Assembly: GCF_000473265.1 (NCBI RefSeq) | Contig: NZ_KI421511.1 | Coordinates: forward strand, 8,146,151 to 8,210,150 | Length of the DNA: 64,000 nucleotides | Source of the DNA: Amycolatopsis thermoflava N1165 | GTDB lineage: Bacteria > Actinomycetota > Actinomycetes > Mycobacteriales > Pseudonocardiaceae | Reading direction: 5' to 3' | In this document: positions 7,947 through 15,956 of the stretch, piece after piece | How the letters are laid out: every line of letters begins with the position of its first letter | Position numbering within the stretch: position 1 is the first letter of the stretch | Notes under the pieces: model-generated | The model's database searches: none | Seen by the model: only the letters and a program-made list of their open reading frames with translations | Told to the model about the DNA's origin: nothing | Position numbers and translations under genes: made by a program

Positions 7947-9288
7947 CCGCCTCACCGGCGATCTCGTCGACCGACCGGCCGGTGGTGCGCGGGCCGAACA
8001 CCGCGGTGATCAGGATGAGCAGCACCATCGCCAGCGCGACGACCACGAACACCGCGGTCGCGCCCTCGGCTTCCAGCAGCGGCAGCAGCAGGTACGGCAT
8101 CGCGGCGGTCGCCAGGCGGGACAGCGAGTAGGCCGAGCCGGCGGCGGACGCGCGCAGGCTCGTCGGGAAGATCTCCGCCTGGTAGGCGTGGTAGGCGTTG
8201 GAGAACACGTTGCTGACCGCGGTGTAGCAGAAGCCGAGGATCGCGATGGCCGCGCCGCCGGTGGAGTAGCCGAAGGCGAGCCCGAAGACCGCCATGCCCG
8301 CCGCGGCCGCGACGATGAGCCACTTGCGCTGGAAGCGGTCCATCAGCGGGATCGACAGCGCGGAGCCGATCGGGTAGCCCAGGAAGGACAGGGCGCTGAA
8401 CGTCAGCGAGTGGGCGACGTCGAAACCCTTGGCGGTCAGGATGATCGGCACCAGCGAGCCGAAGCCGTAGTAGCCGAACACCTGCAGGACCTGGAACGCG
8501 GACAGCATCGCGGTGCGCGTGCGCCACGGCTTGCGGAACAGCGCGCGGAACCGTTGCGGCTGGGCTTCTTCGTGGCTCGCCGGTGGCACGTCGAGCGTCG
8601 TGCGCGCGGATTTTTCCAGTCGCTGGACGACTTCCTCGGCTTCGGCGTGCCGTCCCTGCGCGATCAGCCACCGGGGCGATTCGGGCAGACCGGTGCGAAG
8701 CGCCCACACGATCGCCGCGCCGAGCGCGCCGATCACGAAGAGCCACCGCCAGCCGTCGACGCCGAGCGGCGCCTCGCCGACCAGACCGCGTGCGAGGAAC
8801 CCGGCCGCGGGGACGCCGCAGAAGCCGATGGTGTAGGCCCAGGCAGTGGCCTTGCCGCGGGCGTGCGCGGGCAGCAGGTCGGCCAGGTAGGCGTCGGCGA
8901 GAGGCAGTTCCGCGCCGATGCCGATGCCCGCGACGAACCGGCAGACCACCAGCATCCAGACGTCCGTGGAGAACGCGCCGAGCAGTGTGAACAGCGAGTA
9001 GACGCTGAGGGTGAGCAGGAAGGCGCGCCGCCTGCCGATGCGGTCGGCGAGCCTGCCGAGCGTCACGGCGCCGACGAAGGCGCCGAGGAAGGCCGACGCC
9101 AGCAGCGGCTTGGTTTCGGCGCCGGACACGCCGAACTCCTTGGACAGCACGGTGCTCACGGTGCTGGCGAGGAAGAGGTCGTAGAGGTCGAAGAAGGTCG
9201 CCACCCCGACGACGGCGATGAGCAGGCGGTGGAAGCGCGTCACGGGCAACCGGTCGAGCCGGGCGGTCATCGACGACGGGGCGGTCAT
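7915..9288 (-). CDS. MFS transporter, sugar/aromatic-acid type
   Basis: A 457-residue major facilitator with about 12 hydrophobic segments. Family signatures are GRLADRIGRRRAF (motif A, loop 2-3) near residue 75-90, GIGIGAELPLADAY, and PESPRWLIAQ after helix 6, which is typical of the sugar-porter and aromatic-acid (AAHS-like) branches. Substrate is unknown. Because it converges on hsaB it could move a steroid-related or aromatic acid, but no KstR box is seen in front of it and the link is only positional. It is divergent from the M20 amidohydrolase gene. Confidence 0.85.
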   Translation of the reverse strand: MTAPSSMTARLDRLPVTRFHRLLIAVVGVATFFDLYDLFLASTVSTVLSKEFGVSGAETKPLLASAFLGAFVGAVTLGRLADRIGRRRAFLLTLSVYSLFTLLGAFSTDVWMLVVCRFVAGIGIGAELPLADAYLADLLPAHARGKATAWAYTIGFCGVPAAGFLARGLVGEAPLGVDGWRWLFVIGALGAAIVWALRTGLPESPRWLIAQGRHAEAEEVVQRLEKSARTTLDVPPASHEEAQPQRFRALFRKPWRTRTAMLSAFQVLQVFGYYGFGSLVPIILTAKGFDVAHSLTFSALSFLGYPIGSALSIPLMDRFQRKWLIVAAAAGMAVFGLAFGYSTGGAAIAILGFCYTAVSNVFSNAYHAYQAEIFPTSLRASAAGSAYSLSRLATAAMPYLLLPLLEAEGATAVFVVVALAMVLLILITAVFGPRTTGRSVDEIAGEAVTASRPGRPS

Positions 9289-9410
9289 GGTCGGAAAGTT
9301 ATCTCCCGCACGCCGATGTTGACAATGGTTGCCGGATTCGTCCGGAGTGCCAGAATGCGGCCGTGTTCGCGCGGCTGGGGTAGAGCCCGCACTCCGGTTA
9401 CGCTTCCGGG

Positions 9411-10610
9411 ATGGATCTCAGGCAAGACGCGCACGCGATGTCCGACGACCTCGTGGCACTGCGGCGCGCGCTCCACCAGGTGCCCGAACTCGGCCTCGAC
9501 CTGCCCCGCACCCAGGAGACGGTTCTCCAGGCCCTCGACGGGCTGCCCCTGGAGATCAGCACCGGCACCGGGCTCTCGTCCGTCACCGCCGTGCTGCGCG
9601 GGCAGGGCGGCGACGGCGATGTGGTGCTGCTGCGCGGCGACATGGACGCGCTGCCGGTCACCGAGAACACCGGCGCCGCCTTCAGTTCCCGGCACGAGGG
9701 GCGGATGCACGCGTGCGGGCACGACCTGCACACCGCCGGCCTCGTCGGCGCCGCGCGGCTGCTGTCGGCGCACCGCGACCGCCTGGCCGGGGACGTGGTG
9801 TTCATGTTCCAGCCCGGCGAGGAGGGCCACGACGGCGCCGGGCACATGATCGCCGAGGGCGTCCTGGACGCGGCGGGCCGTCCGGTCGCCGAGGCCTACG
9901 GGCTGCACGTGGTGTCGGCGATGATCCCGCGCGGCCGGTTCGTGTCCCGCCCCGGCCCGATCATGGCCGCCGCCGACGGGCTGTTCGTCCGCGTCCTCGG
10001 CGCGGGCGGGCACGGGTCCCGTCCGCACGTCGCGCTCGACCCAGTGCCTGCCGCCTGCGAGATGGTGACGGCGCTGCAGACCATGGTCACCCGCCGGTTC
10101 AGCGTGTTCGACCCGGTCGTGGTCACCGTCGGCACCTTCCACGCGGGCACCCAGCGCAACATCATCCCGCCGGAGGCCCGGTTCGAGGCCACCATCCGCA
10201 GCTTCTCGAAGGAGGCGCGGGAGCGGGTGGCGGAGCTGGCCGTCCCGCTGTGCCGGGACATCGCGGCGGCCCACGGCCTGGAAGCCGAGGTCATCTACTC
10301 GCCCGAGTACCCGGTCACCGTCAACGACCCGGGCGGACACGAGTTCGTCGCCGAGACCGTGCGCGAGGTGTTCGGCGAGGAGCGGTTCACGGAGGCGCCG
10401 GATCCGGTCACCGGCTCGGAGGATTTCTCCCGCGTGCTGGACCGGGTCCCCGGCGCGTTCGTGTTCCTCGGGGCGACTTTCGCCGACGACCCCGACTCCG
10501 CGCCGTACAACCATTCCCCGGAGGCATCGTTCGACGACAGCGTGGTGGCCGACGGCGCGGCGCTGCTCGCGTCGCTGGCCGCGCGGCGGTTGAGCGGAGC
10601 GACGGCATGA
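9411..10610 (+). CDS. M20D family amidohydrolase
   Basis: A 399-residue metallo-amidohydrolase of the AbgB/hippurate hydrolase type that hydrolyses N-acyl amino acids or related amides. The metal-site motifs are LLRGDMDALPV, HACGHDLHTAG, QPGEEGHDGAG, YGLHVV and the C-terminal NHSPEA. The dimerisation (lid) domain occupies roughly residues 180-295. It overlaps the next amidohydrolase gene by four bases (ATGA), so the pair is probably one operon that degrades an amide or dipeptide-like compound. Substrate is unknown. Confidence 0.88.
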   Translation: MDLRQDAHAMSDDLVALRRALHQVPELGLDLPRTQETVLQALDGLPLEISTGTGLSSVTAVLRGQGGDGDVVLLRGDMDALPVTENTGAAFSSRHEGRMHACGHDLHTAGLVGAARLLSAHRDRLAGDVVFMFQPGEEGHDGAGHMIAEGVLDAAGRPVAEAYGLHVVSAMIPRGRFVSRPGPIMAAADGLFVRVLGAGGHGSRPHVALDPVPAACEMVTALQTMVTRRFSVFDPVVVTVGTFHAGTQRNIIPPEARFEATIRSFSKEARERVAELAVPLCRDIAAAHGLEAEVIYSPEYPVTVNDPGGHEFVAETVREVFGEERFTEAPDPVTGSEDFSRVLDRVPGAFVFLGATFADDPDSAPYNHSPEASFDDSVVADGAALLASLAARRLSGATA

Positions 10611-11827
10611 CCCGGATCCTGTTCGCCGGTGGCCGTGTCTTCGACGGCACCGGCAGCGACCCGTTCGACGCGGACGTGGTGGTCGAGGACGGCCGCATCG
10701 CCGCGATCGGCACCGGCCTGGACGGCGACGAGGTCGTCGACTGCGCGGGCACCACGCTGCTGCCCGGGCTGTTCGACTGCCACGTGCACGTCACGGTGTC
10801 CGACATCAGCCTGATCAAGCTGTTCCAGAAACCGTTTTCCTACCAGTTCTACGAGGCGGCGCGGAACCTGCGCAGCACGCTCGAACTGGGCATCACGACG
10901 GTGCGCGACGCGGGCGGCGCGGACCTCGGCATCAAGAAGGCACAGGCGGACGGGCTGATCAGCGGCCCGCGGCTGGAGATCTCGATCGGCATCATCAGCC
11001 AGACCGGCGGGCACGGCGACGACTGGATGCCTTCGGGGCACTGCGTTCCGCTGACGCTGCCGCACCCTGGCCGCCCGCACGCGGTCGTCGACGGGCCGGA
11101 CGAGATGCGCAGGGCGGCGCGGGAGTTGCTGCGCGCGGGCGCCGACGTGCTCAAGGTGTGCACGACCGGCGGGGTGCTCTCGCCCGGCGACGACCCGCGG
11201 CACACGCAGTTCACCCCGGCCGAGCTGGACGTCCTGGTCGCCGAGGCCGCCATGCAGGGCAAGGCGGTGATGGCGCACGCGCAGGGCACCGAGGGCATCA
11301 AGAACGCGGTGCGGGCGGGGATCCGGTCCATCGAGCACGGCATCTACCTCGACGACGAGGCCATCGAACTGATGCTGGCGCACGGCACCTGGCTGGTGCC
11401 GACGCTCATCGCGCCGATCGCGGTCATCCGCGCGGCCCGGGCGGGCGCGGCGCTGACCGACGAGATGATCCGCAAGGCCGAGGACGTCGCGGAGGTGCAC
11501 GCTTCGTCGATGCGCCGGGCGGTCGAAGCCGGGGTGAAGATCGCGATGGGCACCGACAGCGGCGTCGGCCCGCACGGCACGAACCTCGAAGAGCTGCCGT
11601 TGATGCAGGCGGCAGGCATGAGCCCCGGCGAGGTGCTCGCCGCGTCGACGTCGTCGGCCGCGGAACTGCTCGGGTTCGGCGACTCGCTGGGCAGGCTGGA
11701 GCCGGGTTTCCGCGCGGACCTGGTGGTCGTGTCCGGCGAGGCCTACGACCTGGCCGCGTTGCCGGGGCGGATTCGCGAGGTGTGGCAGGACGGCGTGCGC
11801 GTGGTGGCGCCGGGCTCGCAGAAGTGA
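10607..11827 (+). CDS. Metal-dependent amidohydrolase (imidazolonepropionase/Xaa-Pro dipeptidase-like)
   Basis: A 406-residue amidohydrolase-superfamily TIM barrel. The metal ligands are recognisable in DCHVHVT, in LKVCTTGG (probable carboxylated lysine), MAHAQG, SIEHGIYL and MGTDSG, in the expected order. Its ATG overlaps the stop of the M20 gene, implying coupled translation. Closest remembered relatives are annotated as Xaa-Pro dipeptidases or molinate/ochratoxin-type hydrolases; the substrate cannot be assigned. A structured RNA on the opposite strand begins at its 3' end. Confidence 0.88.
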   Translation: MTRILFAGGRVFDGTGSDPFDADVVVEDGRIAAIGTGLDGDEVVDCAGTTLLPGLFDCHVHVTVSDISLIKLFQKPFSYQFYEAARNLRSTLELGITTVRDAGGADLGIKKAQADGLISGPRLEISIGIISQTGGHGDDWMPSGHCVPLTLPHPGRPHAVVDGPDEMRRAARELLRAGADVLKVCTTGGVLSPGDDPRHTQFTPAELDVLVAEAAMQGKAVMAHAQGTEGIKNAVRAGIRSIEHGIYLDDEAIELMLAHGTWLVPTLIAPIAVIRAARAGAALTDEMIRKAEDVAEVHASSMRRAVEAGVKIAMGTDSGVGPHGTNLEELPLMQAAGMSPGEVLAASTSSAAELLGFGDSLGRLEPGFRADLVVVSGEAYDLAALPGRIREVWQDGVRVVAPGSQK

Positions 11828-11958
11828 GAAGACCCCCGGGCCGCGCCGAAACTGGGGGAGGAAGGCGCGGCCCGGGGGCCTCGCTCCAGCGCCCGAGGGG
11901 GAGGTAAGCGCCGGAGCACCGGCCGGTGTGAAACTGGGGAGGATGACACCGGCCGTGT
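11826..11958 (-). ncRNA. 6C: 6C-family small RNA with three C-rich hairpin loops
   Basis: On the minus strand three hairpins follow each other. Hairpin 1 (11955-11920) has a perfect 10-bp stem CGGCCGGTGT; hairpin 2 (11917-11883) a 10-bp stem with one G-U pair; hairpin 3 (11878-11833) a 15-bp stem followed by TCTTCTC, like an intrinsic terminator. The loops read CATCCTCCCCAGTTTC, TTACCTCCCCCTCGG and TTCCTCCCCCAGTTTC, all with a C-rich core. The actinobacterial 6C RNA (B11 in M. tuberculosis) is defined by stem-loops with runs of cytosines that pair with G-rich targets. A -10-like TATCCT (11970-11965) puts the transcript start near 11958. The family assignment rests on structure seen by eye. 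Confidence 0.8.
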
Positions 11959-12029
11959 GGAGTCAGGATAGCGCGCGTTTCGGCGCGCGGACCGCTTTCA
12001 CAGGAACTCGACAGGTTTCGGCGTGGTGG

Positions 12030-12833
12030 TCAGAGGACCAGGTCGGCGAGAACGGTGTTCAGAGCCTCGGCGAATGCTTTCGCGTTGCGCTGGGGGGCGA
12101 GGTGCGCCCCGGGCAGTTCGACGAACGGCAGGCCAAGTTCGAGGGCGAGCGCGCGGGCCGGGCGGTAGTGGTAGTAGCCGCGGCTGCCTTCGCCCGCGGT
12201 GAGCACGATCGGCACCGGGCCGCGGCGGAGTGCGTCGAGGTCCGGCAGGTAGCGGTAGAAGCCGACGAGTTCGCGGTCGAACAGCAGGCGCCACTCGTGT
12301 TCGTGCGGCAGGCGCACGGTTTTCAGCGGGGGCAGCCCGGCGCCCGCGATGGAGCCCAGGAACCCCTGGAACGCCGCGAAGACGTCGCCGTCCGCGCTGA
12401 GGGCGGCTTGCTCCTCGGCGAACTCGAGCCACTCGTGGGCGTCCGGCAGCAGACCGACGGCGGGCGGCTCGTGGACGACCAGCCCGCTGACGACGTCCGG
12501 GTGCCGGACGGCGAGCTCCAGCCCGATCTGACCGCCTGCGCTGCTGCCGAACACGAGAGCCTTGCTGTAGCCGAAGTGCTCGACGACGGCGCGCGCGTCG
12601 TCAGCGTGCCGCGCGACGGTCAGTGGACCCTGCGTGGAGTCCGTGCTGCCGAAGTGCCCGCGCCGGTCGTACCCGAGAACGGTGAAGCGGGTCGCGAGCT
12701 GCTCGGCGAGGGCCCGGTAGGAGGCGGCCGCCCCGGTTCCCCCGGGCACCAGCAGCAGCGCCGGGCCGGCCCCGCTCCGCTCGACGTGCAACTCCCCGTC
12801 CGGCACCGGGCACGCACCGCTCTCCGAGATCAT
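12030..12833 (-). CDS. Alpha/beta hydrolase
   Basis: A 267-residue alpha/beta-fold hydrolase. It has an oxyanion-hole segment LLLVPGGTGAAASY, the strand GYDRRGHFGSTDS, the nucleophile elbow VFGSSAGG and a C-terminal histidine in ELPGAHLAPQRN. The lid is short. Substrate unknown; the family includes esterases, lactonases and haloperoxidase-like enzymes. It is divergent from the hypothetical gene at 12903, and its 3' end is about 70 bases from the 6C promoter. The ATG giving MISESGACPV was taken because the domain begins immediately after. Confidence 0.8.
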   Translation of the reverse strand: MISESGACPVPDGELHVERSGAGPALLLVPGGTGAAASYRALAEQLATRFTVLGYDRRGHFGSTDSTQGPLTVARHADDARAVVEHFGYSKALVFGSSAGGQIGLELAVRHPDVVSGLVVHEPPAVGLLPDAHEWLEFAEEQAALSADGDVFAAFQGFLGSIAGAGLPPLKTVRLPHEHEWRLLFDRELVGFYRYLPDLDALRRGPVPIVLTAGEGSRGYYHYRPARALALELGLPFVELPGAHLAPQRNAKAFAEALNTVLADLVL

Positions 12834-12902
12834 GGGCGCAGTCAAGCACAAGAGGAGCGACGGACGATGCGCGGTGGTCGCCGTCCGTGGAGAGGAACCG
12901 AG

Positions 12903-13553
12903 ATGACTTCCCTTCCCGGCTATCGGCGGGCCTTTCTCAGGATCATGGTCCGCGCCGCGTCGCCGACCGGAGAGGTCGGACAGCAGCTTGGCCGAGCGCT
13001 GGCCGTGTTCGGCGCAGTGGATGTTTCCAGCCTGGGCCGGTACTACAAGGACGAGGCACTGCTGGAGTTCCGCGCGACGCTCGAGCCGGCCGGCCGGGTC
13101 GGCGACTGCATTGCGGCGCTCCGAGCGCTCGCGCCCGAGGGATGGCGTGACAGCCCGGTCGGGCCGGCCTGGGTGCGGCCGGGCCACGGCCGGGTTTCCC
13201 TCCTGCACCCGGAACTCGAGTGGGTGACCGTCAGCCCCGCCGAAGCGGCCGTGCCGCCCCGCTTCGTGCCCGGCGATCTGGTGCGGATCCTCGACTGCCC
13301 CGCGGCACGGGATGACGGTCTGGTGGGCGAGGAGGCGGAGATCCGTGGCAGCAGTACACCGGCGACCGATGCCGACCCGTGGGGGTACGCGGTCCGCCCG
13401 AGCGGCTGGGACACACTCATCTGCTTCGACGAGCCCGACCTGGCGCCCACTGGGCGCCGCGTTTCGGAGGCAGAACCCGTCGAACACAGGGTGATCAGCG
13501 TCCAGCCGGACGGCACCGTGACCGGCTCGTACGTCACGCCTTCCCAGGCCTAG
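12903..13553 (+). CDS. Hypothetical protein
   Basis: Not recognised. The 216-residue product is soluble, with an N-terminal half rich in short helices (RRAFLRIMVRAA, CIAALRALAPEGW) and a beta-rich second half containing VPGDLVRILDCP, which resembles an SH3-like barrel strand. It ends in HRVISVQPDGTVTGSYVTP. A GGAGAGG ribosome site precedes the ATG. It stands alone between a divergent hydrolase gene and a convergent reductase gene, with a hairpin after its stop. Coding potential is supported by codon use and the ribosome site only. Confidence 0.6.
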   Translation: MTSLPGYRRAFLRIMVRAASPTGEVGQQLGRALAVFGAVDVSSLGRYYKDEALLEFRATLEPAGRVGDCIAALRALAPEGWRDSPVGPAWVRPGHGRVSLLHPELEWVTVSPAEAAVPPRFVPGDLVRILDCPAARDDGLVGEEAEIRGSSTPATDADPWGYAVRPSGWDTLICFDEPDLAPTGRRVSEAEPVEHRVISVQPDGTVTGSYVTPSQA

Positions 13554-13585
13554 ATGCCTTCGACGGTCTCCGTCATCCGCATTCC

Positions 13586-13610
13586 AGGAACATCCACAGT
13601 GGACGTTCCT
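13586..13610. terminator. Short inverted repeat between convergent genes
   Basis: AGGAACATCC and GGACGTTCCT form a 10-bp stem with one mismatch and a 5-base loop. It lies between the hypothetical gene and the convergent NmrA-type gene and touches the latter's stop codon. No T-run follows, so its role as a bidirectional terminator is tentative. Confidence 0.35.
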
Positions 13611-14461
13611 CAGGCTTCCTTCAGTGCGGCGGCAAGACCGTCGCCCAGCGGGGTCGTCGGGCGCCCGATCAGCGCCGCCAGCTCGCCGGTCACCTCCGCG
13701 AGCGTGCCCTCGGCGATGTTCTGGTCCAGCGCCACCACGAACCCGGCCGTCTCCGCGGGCAGCCCGGCCTCGATCAGCGCCGCGCGGTGCTCGTCGGCGG
13801 TCAGGTTGCGGTAGCGGATCTCCTTGCCCGCGATGGCGGAGATCTCGGCGGCGAGGTCGTCGAACGTCCACGCGACGTCGCCGCCCAGTTCGTACACCTT
13901 GCCCTCGTGCCCGTCGCCGGTGAGGACTGCCACGGCGCCCGCGGCGAAGTCGGCCCGCGTGGCGCTCGCGACCCGGCCCGCGCCGGCGCTGCCGATCAGC
14001 ACGCCGGTCGCGATGGCCTGCTGGGCGTTCTGCACGTAGTTCTCGGTGTACCAGTTGTTGCGCAGGATCGTGAACGGCACGCCGGACGCGCGGATGATCT
14101 CCTCGGTCGCCTTGTGCTCGGGCGCCAGCACCAGCGGGGTGTCGTCCGCGTGCGGCGCGCTCGTGTAGACGAGGTGCGCGACGCCGGCCGCCTTCGCGGC
14201 GTCCACCACGGCCTGGTGCTGCGGAACCCGGCGGCCCACGGCGTCGCCCGAGATCAGCAGCACCTTGCTCGCGCCGGCGAACGCCGCCGCGAGCGTCTCC
14301 GGCCGGTCGTAGTCGGCTTCCCGCACCTCGACGCCCAGGTCCGCGGCCTTCTCCGGGCTGCGCACCGCGGCGACGATCTGGTCGGCGGGCAGCTTTTCGC
14401 GCAACCCCGCGATGACGTGGCGGCCCAGCTGGCCGGTGGCGCCGGTGACGACGATGGTCAT
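13610..14461 (-). CDS. NAD(P)-binding NmrA-like protein, QorB-type quinone reductase
   Basis: A 283-residue atypical short-chain dehydrogenase. The Rossmann motif VTGATGQLGRHV is at residues 4-15, and ILRNNWYTENY, typical of the NmrA/QorB (YtfG) group, lies near 130. Likely activity is NAD(P)H-dependent reduction of quinones or redox sensing. It is divergent from an HxlR regulator, and a perfect 18-bp palindrome lies between them, an arrangement common for HxlR-controlled quinone reductases that respond to electrophiles. Confidence 0.85.
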   Translation of the reverse strand: MTIVVTGATGQLGRHVIAGLREKLPADQIVAAVRSPEKAADLGVEVREADYDRPETLAAAFAGASKVLLISGDAVGRRVPQHQAVVDAAKAAGVAHLVYTSAPHADDTPLVLAPEHKATEEIIRASGVPFTILRNNWYTENYVQNAQQAIATGVLIGSAGAGRVASATRADFAAGAVAVLTGDGHEGKVYELGGDVAWTFDDLAAEISAIAGKEIRYRNLTADEHRAALIEAGLPAETAGFVVALDQNIAEGTLAEVTGELAALIGRPTTPLGDGLAAALKEA

Positions 14462-14495
14462 GTTCTCGCTCCTTCTCGGACGTCTGCTCACCGCT

Positions 14496-14513
14496 GAAGT
14501 TAGTACTAACTTC
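14496..14513. promoter_or_regulatory. Palindromic operator, probably for HxlR
   Basis: GAAGTTAGTACTAACTTC is a perfect 18-bp palindrome in the 121-bp space between the divergent quinone-reductase-like and HxlR genes. It is AT-rich against a GC-rich background, and sits 34 bases from the reductase start. It is most simply the HxlR binding site, controlling the reductase and its own gene. Confidence 0.7.
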
Positions 14514-14582
14514 TGGAAAGTGCCAACCCTGGGTGAGTACCATCACCGGGAATCGTGGGCGCCACCAGGTATCCTCGGTGTC

Positions 14583-14981
14583 ATGAGTTGCGACGCCGAG
14601 CACGACCAGTTGGTCGCCGACGTCTTCGCACGCGCGTGCACGTCGCGCGGGGTGCTGGAGCACGTGACGGGACGCTGGGGCACGCTCGCGCTGGCCGCGC
14701 TCGCCGAGGGGCCGTTCCGGTTCAACGCGTTGCGCCGCAAGGTCGACGGCGTCAGCGAGAAGATGCTGGCCCAGACATTGCAGGCGCTCGAACGCGACGG
14801 TTTCGTGCACCGCGAGGCCGAGCCGACGATCCCGCCGCGCGTGGAGTACAGCCTGACGCCGCTCGGCGCCGAGGTGGCCGGCCGGCTGCGGGAGTTGATC
14901 GAGCTGGTCGAGGGCCGGGTGGCGGAGGTCGAAGCCGCGCGCCGAGCGTACGACGAGGCGAAGTCGGCGGTCGCGCGCTAG
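14583..14981 (+). CDS. HxlR family transcriptional regulator
   Basis: A 132-residue winged-helix regulator of the HxlR type. The family core CTSRGVLEHVTGRWGTLALA lies near residues 19-38, followed by RFNALRRKVDGVSEKMLAQT and LERDGFVHREAEPTIPPRVE (wing). Cysteines at positions 3 and 19 could sense electrophiles or oxidants, as in HypR and QorR. It is divergent from the reductase-like gene and probably binds the palindrome at 14496-14513. The ATG giving MSCDAEHDQ was preferred to longer readings that would run into the intergenic operator. Confidence 0.88.
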   Translation: MSCDAEHDQLVADVFARACTSRGVLEHVTGRWGTLALAALAEGPFRFNALRRKVDGVSEKMLAQTLQALERDGFVHREAEPTIPPRVEYSLTPLGAEVAGRLRELIELVEGRVAEVEAARRAYDEAKSAVAR

Positions 14982-15005
14982 GTCGGACCTCTGGGTCACA
15001 CGGGA

Positions 15006-15866
15006 TCAGGCGGCCGTGGCGTCACCGAAGGCCGTCACGTGGGCCGCTGCGCAGGCGCAGGGGAGGTCGCCCGGCACGACGACACTGCCCGTGATCGTCG
15101 TTCGCGGCTCGAGCGGGATCGCGCGCACCCGGGTGGAGCGGATCTCGATCACCTGGTCGGCGGGCAACACGGTCCAGCTGCGCGGATCGGAGCCGACCTC
15201 GACGATCGTGTCGTGCACCGTCCCCGCGCGGTGCGCCGGTGGTCCCTGGAGTCCGACGCCCGGCAGCGCGCCGAGCACCGACGGATCGTGGTCCTGGGAA
15301 GTCTTCAGGGGACCGGCGGCCAGCTCGGCAACGCCGACGGTCGCGCGCCCGGCGGCGGCGTGCCGCGTGGACACGACCGCGAACAAGGCTTCGGTCCAGG
15401 TCGGCAACACCCGCAGCCCGGGCGCCGAACGCACTTCCCGTGCCAGGGCCAGGTCGATCTCCCCCTGCCGCAGAGCGTTCAAGCGGGCGGTGAGCGGCAG
15501 GTCGACGAGCACGACGTCGAATCCCGGGGCCTGTTCCCGCAACGCGTCGATCCCGCGTTCCAGCCGGGCGGTGAACTGCCCCGCGCCGGTCCCGATGCGC
15601 ATGACACCTGCCCGCTCGCGTGCCGCGACCCGAACCCGATCGGCGGCCGCGAGCGCCTCCCGCGCGGCGGCGAGCACCCGGTGTCCCGCCTCGGTCAGCC
15701 GGACGCGGCGCGGTGAGCGGTCGAACAGGCGGACCCCCAGCTCGCGCTCCAGTGCCGCGATCTGCCTGCTGACCGCCGGCTGAGCGATGTGCAGCCGCTC
15801 GGCGGCCCGGCCGAAGTGCAGCTCGTCGGCGACCGTGACGAAGTACCGCAACGCCCGTAGTTCCAC
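15006..15866 (-). CDS. LysR family transcriptional regulator
   Basis: A 286-residue LysR regulator. The N-terminal helix-turn-helix (FGRAAERLHIAQPAVSRQIA, near residues 19-38) is clear and is followed by a linker helix and a periplasmic-binding-like effector domain. The GTG start has GAGGAG at a good distance. It is divergent from the LLM oxidoreductase gene about 90 bases away, the classic arrangement for a LysR regulator and its target. The effector is unknown. Confidence 0.88.
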   Translation of the reverse strand: MELRALRYFVTVADELHFGRAAERLHIAQPAVSRQIAALERELGVRLFDRSPRRVRLTEAGHRVLAAAREALAAADRVRVAARERAGVMRIGTGAGQFTARLERGIDALREQAPGFDVVLVDLPLTARLNALRQGEIDLALAREVRSAPGLRVLPTWTEALFAVVSTRHAAAGRATVGVAELAAGPLKTSQDHDPSVLGALPGVGLQGPPAHRAGTVHDTIVEVGSDPRSWTVLPADQVIEIRSTRVRAIPLEPRTTITGSVVVPGDLPCACAAAHVTAFGDATAA

Positions 15867-15956
15867 CCGGTCTCCTCTGCGACGATGCTTCGAGGTTATC
15901 GCTGTGCGGCAGCCTTGGTTCTGGTTCCCGGCGAGCCCTGGTGGTGGAGTCGGGAC

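Noticed and set aside
11928..12902. Plus-strand extension of the hypothetical gene at 12903
   Set aside because: The frame is antisense to the 6C promoter and alpha/beta hydrolase; a good ribosome site supports the ATG at 12903.
12030..14999. A single 989-codon minus-strand frame
   Set aside because: It runs antisense through the hypothetical, reductase and HxlR genes; only its last 267 codons (the alpha/beta hydrolase) match a family.
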